A DNA stretch of 64,000 nucleotides, taken from contig NZ_KV917369.1 of NCBI RefSeq assembly GCF_002019595.1, positions 2,628,417 through 2,692,416 on the forward strand, written 5' to 3'. The notes under the pieces are model-generated. The model was not told where the DNA came from, did not search any database, and saw nothing but the letters and a program-made list of their open reading frames with translations. Numbering within the stretch: position 1 is the stretch's first letter; each line of letters opens with the position of its first letter. Made by a program: the position numbers and the translations under genes. This stretch comes from Priestia abyssalis. Its GTDB lineage: Bacteria > Bacillota > Bacilli > Bacillales > Bacillaceae_H. Shown in pieces: positions 36,468 through 45,238 of the stretch.

Positions 36468-36719
36468 ATGGGGATGAAGTTAACTTATTTAGTGACTGTC
36501 ATCATGACAATCGTATTAGGACTGGCTTCGAGAAGCGGCTCCGACCTTGTGCCGCTATTTGTTGCGCGGCATGCCGGGGATAGCATGCTTTTCAGAATAA
36601 GAGACATACGCCCTTATCTTATGATATTTGCAGTTCAAAGCTATAAAAGAAAGGATGCTGCCCGCTTTTTAGGAAAAAGCCACGCAGCATCCTTTTCATA
36701 TCGTTTTAGGCCGTATTGA
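36468..36719 (+). pseudogene. DUF2809-like membrane protein, truncated
   Basis: The first 40 codons (MKLTYLVTVIMTIVLGLASR, then DLVPLFVARHAGDSMLF) resemble the first two helices of DUF2809 proteins, whose usual pattern is LGLxSR...PxFVxxYxGD. The frame then runs into unrelated sequence and through a terminator hairpin before stopping. A good AAAGGAGAG site precedes the ATG, so a short peptide may still be made. Confidence 0.5.
36649..36697. terminator. Bidirectional terminator
   Basis: AAAGGATGCTGC (36650-36661) pairs with GCAGCATCCTTTT (36684-36696), with a second inner pairing CTTTTT/AAAAAG. Confidence 0.7.
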
Positions 36720-36720
36720 C

Positions 36721-37185
36721 TTAGTCATTAATGGCAATAACGAATTCAATTTCAACAGGAGTGTTGCTGGGAAGCTCTGCCACCCCTACTGCCGCACGCG
36801 CATGAATGCCTTTTTTGCCTAAAATCCGCTCCAGCAGCTCGGAAGCGGCATCGAGGACATTCGGCTGCCCTGAAAAACCGGGAGCAGACTGAACATATCC
36901 TGTTACTTTTAATACTTGTTCAATTCGATCGAGGCTGCCAATTGTTGTTTTTAAGGAGCTAAGCCCCTTTAGTACACACATTTCTGCCAATTCCCGAGCC
37001 TGTTCAATCGAAACCTCTGCTCCTACTTTACCTGTATAGGGGACATGTCCCTCTACTCTGGGAACTTGACCGCTAATATAAGCAACTCCATTGTGAATGA
37101 CTACCGGAACATAGTGATACAGAGGCGCTGTTGCTTCAGGTAACTGTAAATCCAATTCTTGTAAACGCTGTTCAATTGTCTTCAA
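36721..37185 (-). CDS. RidA/YjgF-family protein (reactive enamine deaminase-like)
   Basis: 154 aa from a TTG at 37185 preceded by AGGAGG 9 bases upstream; the longer frame to 37290 extends into the site and is not conserved-like. RidA features are visible: VAYISGQVPRV, TGKVGAEVSIEQARELAEMC, and the C-terminal HARAAVGVAELPSNTPVEIE with the family Arg that binds the carboxylate. RidA proteins hydrolyse enamine/imine intermediates from PLP enzymes; this longer subfamily is less studied. Confidence 0.88.
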   Translation of the reverse strand: MKTIEQRLQELDLQLPEATAPLYHYVPVVIHNGVAYISGQVPRVEGHVPYTGKVGAEVSIEQARELAEMCVLKGLSSLKTTIGSLDRIEQVLKVTGYVQSAPGFSGQPNVLDAASELLERILGKKGIHARAAVGVAELPSNTPVEIEFVIAIND

Positions 37186-37507
37186 TTTATCGATCCTCCT
37201 GTTATCCGTTTGTAATCTATGCTTCGGCCTAGGTGCTGTTGTCGGTAACTTTGATAAAAACTTCACTTTCGATGGGATACCAAATACCAACTTTGATTAT
37301 TTAATATTCTCACCCTAACCGGTGACTCCTTCTTAAAAGAGTATTTTAAATAAATATTTTTCTGAAAGTCTCATAAAAGTAGAAAAGAAGATTCACTTTC
37401 GGGTTTTGATTTTATGAAGCTATCGTAAAATTGTAAATGGAGTTTTAAAAAAATGTAAATTAATAGGGAGTTAAGAGGAGATAGATTGAAATTTATGGAG
37501 GGAAATC

Positions 37508-37723
37508 ATGAATAATCAAAACATAAACGAAACAACTGTTGCTATTGATTTAAAACGTTTCAAAGGGATGAAAGTTGAAAAAGTTCTCATCAACATGATT
37601 TCTGAGGGTTCAGCGGTTCTTGTTTTATCTGAACAAAGAAACCAGAAATATATTATTAAGATGTATAGTATGGAATGGAATGGAATGAAAAATATAGACG
37701 ATATGTTCCCACTTATAAAATAG
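37508..37723 (+). CDS. Small hypothetical protein
   Basis: 71 aa, ATG preceded by GGAGGG 6-7 bases upstream. Sequence such as VEKVLINMISEGSAVLVLSE alternates in a beta pattern and ends KNIDDMFPLIK. Not recognised. Upstream 37186-37507 contains only A/T-rich sequence and no other gene. Confidence 0.55.
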   Translation: MNNQNINETTVAIDLKRFKGMKVEKVLINMISEGSAVLVLSEQRNQKYIIKMYSMEWNGMKNIDDMFPLIK

Positions 37724-37920
37724 ACTCGTTTACTCTTCTATCAAAAGCGGAGAAAGACCGTTTTGATGCGTACCTCGCTCCTAAAACCACATTGCAATCA
37801 CTATTTTTGCAACAGACAGTTTGATTCAACGATCATATAACTATCAACTGTTCCATTCTACCAAAGGCTTGTTCTAACAAAATCTACTAAGCCGAGTAAG
37901 GCGCGAAATATATCAACACC

Positions 37921-37954
37921 AAAAAGCAAACCGCATCACTCGGTTTGCTTTTTG
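37921..37954. terminator. Bidirectional terminator
   Basis: AAAAAGCAAACCG pairs with CGGTTTGCTTTTT, loop CATCACT, between convergent genes. Confidence 0.75.
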
Positions 37955-37970
37955 GCATGTATCCAATTTT

Positions 37971-38924
37971 TCACTTTCTCTTCTCAAAATAATCGACAAT
38001 TCCCATGGCACAAACAGTCAAATCCAGCTGAATGGTCTCGGTAAAGTCTCGACTGAGGACCACATTTTGTTCTGTCAAATAGTCATTTACCATCTCAAAT
38101 AGAGCTGTTGAGATAGCATCCGTTTTTTCTTCAAAAGACGTATTGTTTTGCTCTGCTATAATGCTCTCACCCTTTTTGACGAACAGAGGAAGCCAATATC
38201 GCAGTTGCTTGTATACAAGGCCAGGATGTTCGGACATGCCATAATGCCCAAAATAAATCCGCTCAATGTTCAAGTTTTCCATGCGATCAGCAGCTGCAAG
38301 CATCGCATGAGGATTGAATTGGTTTGGTGAAGTGGAAGGCAGGTAAAACTCCAAACCTTGTGAAAGCAATTCAGTATAATAGACGCCTACTGTATCTCCA
38401 GTGAACATTCCATCACTGTATGGATCATAAATCGAAAAATGGTGATTGGCGTGTCCTGGCGTATCAAGGAAAGTCAAGATACGGTTTGGGCCGATTTGAA
38501 GGTTCTCGCCGTCTTCTTTGATAATGAGCCTGTCTTCTGGTATTGGCAAAATTGGATAGAACAGCTCGTCGAACTGCTCGCCGTATACGGCACGAGCCCC
38601 TTGAATCAGTCTCGATGGATCCGCGAGATGCCGCTTTCCTTTCGGATGGACAATAATTTGTGCATTTGGACATTTTTCGAGCAATAACCCTGCCCCGCCC
38701 GCATGATCAAGATGGATATGGGTGACAATAATATATTTGATCTCTGCCGGGACAATCTCCAAATCTTCTAACCCTTTTAATAAATAAGGAATAGATGGGC
38801 TTGCACTAGTTTCAATGAGTGTGAGCTCTTCTTCATGAAGGACGTATGTACCCGTTCGGTTTTCCTTTCCTAAATCACATACATCGATCAAGGAAATGCC
38901 GAAACCTAAATCAATTGGTTTCAT
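37971..38924 (-). CDS. Metallo-beta-lactamase-fold hydrolase
   Basis: 317 aa with the zinc motif THIHLDHAGG (about 72-81), then DTPGHANHH near 159-167 and FTGDTVG near 181-187, ending with a helical C-terminal domain. The family includes lactonases, glyoxalase II-like and thioesterase-like enzymes; substrate not predictable. The ATG follows a GGGGG-type site. Monocistronic. Confidence 0.85.
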   Translation of the reverse strand: MKPIDLGFGISLIDVCDLGKENRTGTYVLHEEELTLIETSASPSIPYLLKGLEDLEIVPAEIKYIIVTHIHLDHAGGAGLLLEKCPNAQIIVHPKGKRHLADPSRLIQGARAVYGEQFDELFYPILPIPEDRLIIKEDGENLQIGPNRILTFLDTPGHANHHFSIYDPYSDGMFTGDTVGVYYTELLSQGLEFYLPSTSPNQFNPHAMLAAADRMENLNIERIYFGHYGMSEHPGLVYKQLRYWLPLFVKKGESIIAEQNNTSFEEKTDAISTALFEMVNDYLTEQNVVLSRDFTETIQLDLTVCAMGIVDYFEKRK

Positions 38925-39282
38925 GATAAAATCCCCCTCTAACTATATATATTTCTTTTATTTTACATTTTTGAAAATGGTAAATCTATCTTCCTGCTCC
39001 CATGCTGAATATTTGAATTGAAACTCTTTCCCTTCACTTCCTGCATCCAACTCTAAAAACTTTTTCATCTTCTCGAATGATTATCTATTCATTCCCTTTG
39101 TTTATGGAGTTCATAACTTTTATTCATTTCACTTATATAATGAGCTGATGTAAAATTCTATATAAATATATAGAATCTTTTGAACTATTTTATGTTTTAA
39201 CCTTAAGCGTACTGGGTATTAAGTATTAAAGCAGATGAAATTGCCAGTTCTGATTACGAAAATCATTGATTAGAAATATTAA

Positions 39283-39296
39283 TGAAAGCGCTAACA
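39283..39296 (+). promoter_or_regulatory. cre box (CcpA operator)
   Basis: TGAAAGCGCTAACA matches the cre consensus TGWAANCGNTNWCA at every defined position. It lies about 70 bp upstream of the 50-aa gene at 39368, so that gene is likely under carbon catabolite control. The rest of 38925-39282 shows nothing recognised. Confidence 0.7.
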
Positions 39297-39367
39297 AAAT
39301 TTTTACAATATTTACCTATATCTTTTAGTAATGCTCTAATATGAAAAATAATTGGAGGGATCTGTAT

Positions 39368-39520
39368 ATGTATTACGTTATGTATAGCCAAACAGAAGAA
39401 AGAATTTGTCAAGATATCAACGAGGTAACAGAGCATCTTATCCAAGGCTGGAAGCTATATGGGTACACAGATAGTGAAAAATTAGCCCACTCTTTAATAC
39501 ATGAATGCAAGCATTATTAA
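39368..39520 (+). CDS. 50-aa hypothetical protein under probable CcpA control
   Basis: Short gene MYYVMYSQTEERICQDINEV... ending HECKHY. The ATG has TTGGAGGG 7-8 bases upstream. Contains three aromatic-rich beta-like residues at the start and an amphipathic helix; no transmembrane segment. Function unknown; the upstream cre box is the main clue. Confidence 0.6.
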   Translation: MYYVMYSQTEERICQDINEVTEHLIQGWKLYGYTDSEKLAHSLIHECKHY

Positions 39521-39591
39521 GAATGAATGTTGCTTTGATACAAGCATAAAGACAAACTGAAGCAAAATGTCATTCACGTTCAAATCACTCA

Positions 39592-39875
39592 TTAGGCGGC
39601 TGCTCCAAACAATCTAGGTATGAATTTTAATTTCTTATCATTTCCTCCATGCATGTGATTGCCATTCACAATATGAATCTGAGTGGCTGCCTGAAACATC
39701 TTACATTCTAGCGTCGTATTTTCTGATTTTTAATTGGCTAACCTTGCTCTGCTATAAGATTTATATGCTGCTTTTACATAATAATCAAAACATGTTTCTG
39801 ACTCCCGCCATGTCAAAATAGTCATATGAACCATTAGCAATCGAAATAATCTCACCTTCTGAACTGAATCATTAA
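39592..39875 (-). pseudogene. Decayed gene of unknown family, frameshifted
   Basis: Minus-strand protein-like sequence runs EGEIISIANGSYDYFDMAGV, continues as FDYYVKAAYKSYSRARLAN only after a frame change near 39787, meets a stop, then resumes as KSENTTLECKMFQAA and NGNHMHGGNDKKLKFIPRLF to a TAA at 39592. At least one frameshift and one in-frame stop, with no start codon. Family not recognised. 39876-40167 holds the malic enzyme leader. Confidence 0.45.
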
Positions 39876-40167
39876 AATTCTACCGACAATTCCTCTCTCT
39901 GCGATTAGCATACGGGTTTTTCGTCCACTTACATTTTTCATTCACTCTATTTGCGCCCTCCTCCTTTAAATTCATCATAATCATAATTCAAATCCCAATT
40001 TTTTAAACATAGCCAGGGGTTCTATTAAGAATGGTTGGATTTTGTAATATTTTGATAATTTTTGTAGAAAGGCTTTTCATTTTGTTTTCCATTGTTCATA
40101 ATATGTTTTGTTAGCAATCTTCTTAACTAATATCTATTAAATTATTGCGCAAAAGGAGAGCCAGAAA

Positions 40168-41415
40168 ATGTCAACTTTACGTGAAGAAGCATTAAAGATG
40201 CACAAGGAAAATCGAGGAAAGCTTGGGGTTCATTCAAAAGTTCCCGTACGCAATGCAAATGATTTAAGTCTTGCCTATTCTCCAGGTGTAGCGGAGCCAT
40301 GCTTGGAAATTCATGAAGATGAAAATAAGGCATATGAGTACACCATGAAAGGAAATCTGGTGGCCGTTGTTTCCGATGGAACAGCTGTCCTCGGTCTTGG
40401 AAATATCGGTCCGAAAGCAGCCATGCCAGTCATGGAAGGGAAAGCCTTATTATTCAAATCGTTTGCGGATGTCGATGCATTTCCAATTTGCTTGGATACA
40501 ACCGATCCAGACAAAATCGTAGAAGTCGTTAAATTGCTGGAGCCTACATTTGGCGGAGTGAACTTAGAAGACATTGCAGCACCGCAATGCTTTGAAATCG
40601 AAGATCGATTACGAAAAGCTTGCAACATTCCGATTTTCCATGATGATCAGCACGGTACAGCTATTGTAACTGCTGCTGGATTACTCAATGCTCTCAAACT
40701 AGTTGATAAAAAAATAGAAGATATTCGCGTTGTGGCAAACGGTGCCGGTGCTGCCGGTGTGGCCATTATCAAGCTGCTTTTGCACATGGGTGTAAAAGAT
40801 GTGATTTTATGTGATACAAAAGGCATCATCTATGAAGGTCGTCCTGTCGGGATGAATCCATTTAAAGAGGAAATGGCTCGCATGACCAATAAAGAACAAA
40901 AACAAGGTACATTGGCAGATGCGCTTAAGGGAGCCGATGTGTTTGTTGGAGTATCAGCTGCAGGTGCCATCACAAAAGAAATGGTGCGCTCCATGAATGA
41001 TGAGCCGATTATTTTCGCAATGGCCAATCCTGTACCGGAAATCATGCCCCAAGATGCAAAAGAAGCTGGCGCATTGGTAGTCGGAACAGGACGCTCTGAT
41101 TTCCCGAACCAGGTCAATAACGTATTAGCATTCCCTGGCATTTTCCGTGGTGCTTTGGATGTTCATGCAAAAGAAATTAATGAAGAAATGAAACTGGCAG
41201 CTGTCCATGCCATTGCCAAATTAATTTCGGATGAAGACCTTCATGCTGATTATGTAATTCCGCATCCATTCGACCGCAGAGTGGCGGCGCACGTCGCGGC
41301 AGCGGTAGCTCAAGCTGCAATGGATACTGGTGTTGCACAAAAGCATGTCGATACAGAACAAGTGAAAGAGCGCTTATTAGCTCTGGCGCAGGAAAATCCA
41401 TCCGCTTTAGTCTAA
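40168..41415 (+). CDS. ytsJ: NAD(P)-dependent malic enzyme, YtsJ-like
   Basis: 415 aa, collinear with B. subtilis YtsJ: LSLAYSPGVAEPC, YTMKGNLVAVVSDGTAVLGL, PTFGGVNLEDIAAP, IFHDDQHGTAIV, GAGAAGVAIIKLL and GTGRSDFPNQVNNVLAFPGI. It decarboxylates malate to pyruvate and supplies reducing power; YtsJ itself prefers NADP+. RBS AAAGGAG precedes the ATG. Monocistronic with a strong terminator. Confidence 0.95.
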   Translation: MSTLREEALKMHKENRGKLGVHSKVPVRNANDLSLAYSPGVAEPCLEIHEDENKAYEYTMKGNLVAVVSDGTAVLGLGNIGPKAAMPVMEGKALLFKSFADVDAFPICLDTTDPDKIVEVVKLLEPTFGGVNLEDIAAPQCFEIEDRLRKACNIPIFHDDQHGTAIVTAAGLLNALKLVDKKIEDIRVVANGAGAAGVAIIKLLLHMGVKDVILCDTKGIIYEGRPVGMNPFKEEMARMTNKEQKQGTLADALKGADVFVGVSAAGAITKEMVRSMNDEPIIFAMANPVPEIMPQDAKEAGALVVGTGRSDFPNQVNNVLAFPGIFRGALDVHAKEINEEMKLAAVHAIAKLISDEDLHADYVIPHPFDRRVAAHVAAAVAQAAMDTGVAQKHVDTEQVKERLLALAQENPSALV

Positions 41416-41489
41416 ACCAATTCTAACCTTTAGTAAGCTGGACTCTCATACGCGATAGATTCATTATTTAGTGCAATAAAATGGAAATG

Positions 41490-41525
41490 GACGATCCCAA
41501 TTAGATTATTCCTATTGGGATCGTC
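41490..41525 (+). terminator. Intrinsic terminator of the malic enzyme gene
   Basis: GACGATCCCAAT pairs with ATTGGGATCGTC, a perfect 12-bp stem followed by TTATA. Confidence 0.75.
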
Positions 41526-41651
41526 TTATAATATACATACAAAAAAGAGATTGCCGCAGCCCCCCTATTCTTAAACTCAAGCTTCCATTCATTGAACAAG
41601 GAATATACTTATGTAATGTTTAATAATTATCAGTGAATGAGGTGTGAATAA

Positions 41652-41816
41652 ATGGATAAAGAAAGAGAAGAGTCAAAAATTAAAACAGACTTAAGAGTAG
41701 GACGCTCGCTTGGTGACCACGAACACATAGAGCCGTCAAAGAAAGGAATACTAAAAGCTTTAATACCCATTATACTAGTTGGGGTCATAGTGTTAATGTC
41801 ATTTTTAAAAAATTGA
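41652..41816 (+). CDS. 54-aa membrane protein
   Basis: A charged N-terminus (MDKEREESKIKTDLRVGRSL) is followed by one hydrophobic helix (LIPIILVGVIVLMSFL). The ATG has GAGGTG 7 bases upstream. Tail-anchored layout with the soluble part inside. Unknown function. Confidence 0.6.
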   Translation: MDKEREESKIKTDLRVGRSLGDHEHIEPSKKGILKALIPIILVGVIVLMSFLKN

Positions 41817-41970
41817 GAACCTATCAGTTATTAATTATTCTAGTTACATATTTAAATAATCAGAAAATTATATATTGTCAGATTATTATATTTAATATAT
41901 AATAAATGTAACCAGAGTGATGAACCATTCAGTGCAATCTTCAAAGCGATTTAGTTGTTTATCCTACATA

Positions 41971-42014
41971 CATAAAAGAACCGTACGTTTGGAGATGCGT
42001 ACGGTTCTTTTATG
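41971..42014. terminator. Bidirectional terminator
   Basis: ATAAAAGAACCGTACG pairs with CGTACGGTTCTTTTAT around a 10-nt loop. Confidence 0.75.
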
Positions 42015-42113
42015 TAACCTTTTGTAGTTTTTAGTTATATTTTGTAGTCCTTACTGTAAAGTAAAATCATATTAAATTTAATTCATCTATTACACATGAG
42101 AAGAGGATGAATA

Positions 42114-43055
42114 ATGAAAAACAAATGGATAATTCCATTGATCTTTGTGAGTTTTATTATTATCTCAATAAGCTTTCTTAAGGGAAATGAAAAGCCTAAA
42201 GTTGTTGCTGTTTTACAAGAATTAAACACTGATCATTCGAAAATCGTTAAGGCGGGAATAGAAAAAGGATTTGCTGATTTTGATATAGACGGGAAAGTAA
42301 TGGCACCTAATTTACATGGCCCAACTTCAAAACAAGTTACGATGCTGAAAGATGTTCTCAAGAAAAAACCAGATGTACTAATTGTCACTCCAACTCAATC
42401 ATCAGCTGTTATTACCGCTTTGAAGGAATATCAAAAAAGAAATATCCCCGTGTTAATATTGAATCAAGACACTCGCTGGACAGACCAAACGACTTCTATC
42501 GGGACGGATCATTTGAAATTAGGAAAAATAGCAGGAGAGGTATTATCTTCCACTCTGCAGCCAGGGGATCAAGTGGTCTTTATTTTCGATTCACAAGACC
42601 ATTCATTTCAGAATGATTGGATTAAAGGAGCGAAAGAGAATCTCGATAATATTGGAGCAAGGATTATTACTAAAGATCAAGCGGATGAAAAATCCGGCAA
42701 TGAAAAATTAGTAATAAGCAACATTTTGCAGACTTCTCCCAACATTAAAGGGATGTTTGTCACAAATGACAACATAGCTTTAAATGCACTAAAAGTAATA
42801 GAAGAAAAAGAATTAAAGATTCCTGTTATCGGGACGTACGAAAACTGGGAAATGCTGAAGGCTGTTGAAGACGAGAAGTTGAGTGTTGCCCTATCCCAGA
42901 ATCCTTTTGATACGGGATACTTAAGTGTAGAACAAGCATTAAAAACCATTAAGGGAGAACACGTAGAAAAAAGGATTGATAGTGGAGTTGACATCATTAC
43001 AAAAGATAACGTAAAAGCGAACATCGACTTTTATGCAAAAATAGTATTTAAATGA
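42114..43055 (+). CDS. Periplasmic-binding-protein-like sugar-binding protein, membrane-anchored
   Basis: 313 aa with an N-terminal signal anchor (IIPLIFVSFIIISISFL) lacking a lipobox Cys, followed by a type I binding-protein (RbsB/LacI-like) domain: KPDVLIVTPTQSSAV, IPVLILNQDT, SIGTDHLKLGKIAGE, NIKGMFVTNDNIALNAL. Usually partners an ABC importer or a sensor kinase; neither is adjacent. An orphan sensor or scavenger role is possible. Confidence 0.82.
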   Translation: MKNKWIIPLIFVSFIIISISFLKGNEKPKVVAVLQELNTDHSKIVKAGIEKGFADFDIDGKVMAPNLHGPTSKQVTMLKDVLKKKPDVLIVTPTQSSAVITALKEYQKRNIPVLILNQDTRWTDQTTSIGTDHLKLGKIAGEVLSSTLQPGDQVVFIFDSQDHSFQNDWIKGAKENLDNIGARIITKDQADEKSGNEKLVISNILQTSPNIKGMFVTNDNIALNALKVIEEKELKIPVIGTYENWEMLKAVEDEKLSVALSQNPFDTGYLSVEQALKTIKGEHVEKRIDSGVDIITKDNVKANIDFYAKIVFK

Positions 43056-43103
43056 AGTTTCTGCTGCCAAAAATTGAAGATAAGTGAAGGGCTTTGGATC
43101 TAC

Positions 43104-43225
43104 GGTTCTGGCGCGAAAATAAAAGAGAATAAATCGCAAATATTGCTGGCGAAATTGTATTTTATGTTGCAAGTCCATGATTAAAAGGCCGATTTTTAAG
43201 CAACTAAAATTTTTGCACCAGAGCC
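43104..43225. mobile_element. 122-bp MITE-like element with IS6-type ends
   Basis: Left end GGTTCTGGCGCGAAAAT (43104-43120) and right end, reverse complement GGCTCTGGTGCAAAAAT (43209-43225), match at 14 of 17 positions. They resemble IS6/IS240-family termini and the solo end at 11453. No transposase remains inside, and no clear target duplication is seen. Confidence 0.5.
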
Positions 43226-43360
43226 GGTTAACCCCTTTAAAGGATTTTCTAAAAAAGAATAAGAGCATTTGCTAACGATTGAATAAAAACTCTCAAGCAG
43301 ATTTTAACTTGTTCGAGTTTATTATTAGGGGCTTAAGTGTAACAGGCAGCGCTGTACACA

Positions 43361-43921
43361 TTAAATATTAGGGCCGTACACCCTTTTGTTGATATCCGGA
43401 TTTTCCCCTTTCTCCACTCTTGTATGTAATGTTTTCTTCCAATTTTCTGCTAAGAGTTTACAAGAAGCCAATTCTGCAGCAGCCTTTAGATCTTTCTTCA
43501 TTATATGCATAATTTCATTACATCTTGCAATGGTCCATTGTGGATAGGGGCGCTCCGATAATGTTAATGCTTCCCCCATTTTATAAATATCCCCTATGCA
43601 AACGTCTTCTTCTAATTGACCGCTTAACGCAAAATTTTCCCCCATCGCTCCAATGGTAAGGTCAGCCAACTTGAGTTCTGTTAGCCATTTTGAATAGTGT
43701 TCAATCGGATAAACAAACACCGCGTTTTCTAGACCACCATGATGTTGTAAATCTGCTTGTCCATCCCCTGTTAAATTTGTTTTACTGAGCCAAACAGGAC
43801 CTTTTACCGGTTCTTTAAAAATTCCGCTCGTCCATTCTCTGTCCATGGGATTATTAGCGTTTTTCTCCCCCATTGTTTTCGATTTTCCAATTAAGATTTT
43901 CTCAACAATGCCTTTGCTCAT
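43361..43921 (-). CDS. MOSC-domain protein (YiiM-like)
   Basis: 186 aa with MOSC features: GDGQADLQHHGGLENAVFVY, MGENFAL, and VCIGDIYKMGEALTLSERPY. MOSC proteins transfer sulfur to molybdenum cofactor or reduce N-hydroxylated substrates. Start at 43921 chosen for GGAGGG 8 bases upstream; the longer frame to 43966 has none. Single gene. Confidence 0.85.
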   Translation of the reverse strand: MSKGIVEKILIGKSKTMGEKNANNPMDREWTSGIFKEPVKGPVWLSKTNLTGDGQADLQHHGGLENAVFVYPIEHYSKWLTELKLADLTIGAMGENFALSGQLEEDVCIGDIYKMGEALTLSERPYPQWTIARCNEIMHIMKKDLKAAAELASCKLLAENWKKTLHTRVEKGENPDINKRVYGPNI

Positions 43922-44140
43922 TCTTTGTCCCTCCAGCAACTTTTTATAATAGTGTCTACCATTCATTTTACAAACCTTCGTTTTACCATCCTGCTTATCT
44001 ATAGTTATTTCCGCTGTTACGTCGGGTAAAAGGACAATCCCCTCTAAGAACCATATGTGACAACTTTTCCGTCATAAAGCTCAATCCTTCTTTCATTATC
44101 GGAGTGAGCCAATCTATTTTTTCTCAAGGTAAAATTGGTT

Positions 44141-44485
44141 TTACCCTTCTTGGCTTATTTGGGTATGGCGTGAATAATACAGTTTAAAAAAGGTAATCGC
44201 TGTCTGGGCATTTTTTATGTTAAGTTTTCTGCATAAAGCAGCAAGTGTCAATAGCTTATAAGCCACAGGCTTTTGATCGTTCGTAGCAAGAGTATAATAA
44301 ATGAGAGTGTTGACAACGGGTTGTGGCAGTTTCATTTCGCTCAATTTACGGAGAAGACTTGAATGAGAACGAAGAGATGGGGTGTATTCCTGAGCTTCTT
44401 TCAAAATTTCTTCTGTTGTACATGATTCTAAATATTGTACTAATTTCCTCTCCTTTTCTTCAAGAATGTTAGGATTATCACGCAT
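44141..44485 (-). CDS. Small helical protein, weakly DnaB/DnaD-like
   Basis: 114 aa starting MRDNPNILEEKE with AAGGAG 8 bases upstream. The stretch LPQPVVNTLIYYTLATNDQK resembles the DnaB/DnaD-type replication-initiation C-terminal motif (LPxGVVNVLIxYVxxxNDKK), followed by another helix. It is too short for a full helicase loader, so it could be a fragment or a stand-alone relative. It follows the lipoprotein gene by 19 bp in the same direction. Confidence 0.5.
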   Translation of the reverse strand: MRDNPNILEEKERKLVQYLESCTTEEILKEAQEYTPSLRSHSSLLRKLSEMKLPQPVVNTLIYYTLATNDQKPVAYKLLTLAALCRKLNIKNAQTAITFFKLYYSRHTQISQEG

Positions 44486-44504
44486 TTCCTTTTCTCCTTT
44501 CTTA

Positions 44505-44822
44505 TCAACTGTTCTCAATCGATACCGTCAATTCTGAATAGAGTCTACTAAAAATATTAGCGGGTTCTTCAGCATTTGTCTCCCCACCTGTCGGTTCTTC
44601 CGTGTTCATATCATTATTGGCAGGCTCTTCTGGATTTACTTCTTCACTAACAGGTTCTTCTGGATCCACTTCTCCATCGGCAGGTGTAGCAGGTTCTTCT
44701 GGATTCATTTCTCCATTAGTTGGCTCTTCTTCAGGAGTCATATCTTGAACATCATTACAGGCCGCAGCAATCATCAGGGCAAATACAGGAATGGATAATT
44801 TCCAAAGGTTTTTAAATATCAC
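44505..44822 (-). CDS. Acidic lipoprotein with EEP repeats
   Basis: 105 aa with a lipobox (LMIAAACND). The mature part has about six degenerate repeats of 10-12 residues (NPEEPA, DPEEPV, NPEEPA, NTEEPT, NAEEPA), giving a disordered acidic stalk. The short C-terminus (LYSELTVSIENS) has no domain. Probably surface exposed. Confidence 0.65.
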   Translation of the reverse strand: MIFKNLWKLSIPVFALMIAAACNDVQDMTPEEEPTNGEMNPEEPATPADGEVDPEEPVSEEVNPEEPANNDMNTEEPTGGETNAEEPANIFSRLYSELTVSIENS

Positions 44823-45041
44823 TTCTATTCCTCCTCATTATTTTTTAGTTGTATTTAATGAAAGTAGCTTTTCAACTCCCTTCCTTCAAAGATAGAGTCA
44901 TTATAAACAAGCTATTGTTAAAAAATGTCGATTAAACCAATATTTACCTAACTTTAAATGAACTGTTAACTTCTCTTAATAAAAGAAAAATTTTTTTTAT
45001 TTTCTTCCCCACGTGTTTGTTGGAGAATCAAGAACGTAAAA

Positions 45042-45068
45042 AAACCTCTCCTGATACAAAAGAGGTTT
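45042..45068. terminator. Hairpin terminator
   Basis: AAACCTCT (45042-45049) and AGAGGTTT (45061-45068) with flanking A-run. The remainder of 44823-45238 contains no gene I can support. Confidence 0.5.
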
Positions 45069-45238
45069 ACATAGGTACGGATTCTAAGAAATAGAAAATT
45101 ACTTGGTAAAAATTTATTATTCAGTTTTGTTCTATGTTCTTTTAGTCTTCCATTGGGTCTCTCATTAACCCCATTTACCACAAAAAGGATAATAATGCCA
45201 TTGTATTACTTTGATAACATAAAACATGTTAGAAGAAA

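Noticed and set aside
44966-45181. 71-codon minus-strand ORF
   Set aside because: It reads through a hairpin terminator and has low-complexity composition; no ribosome site.
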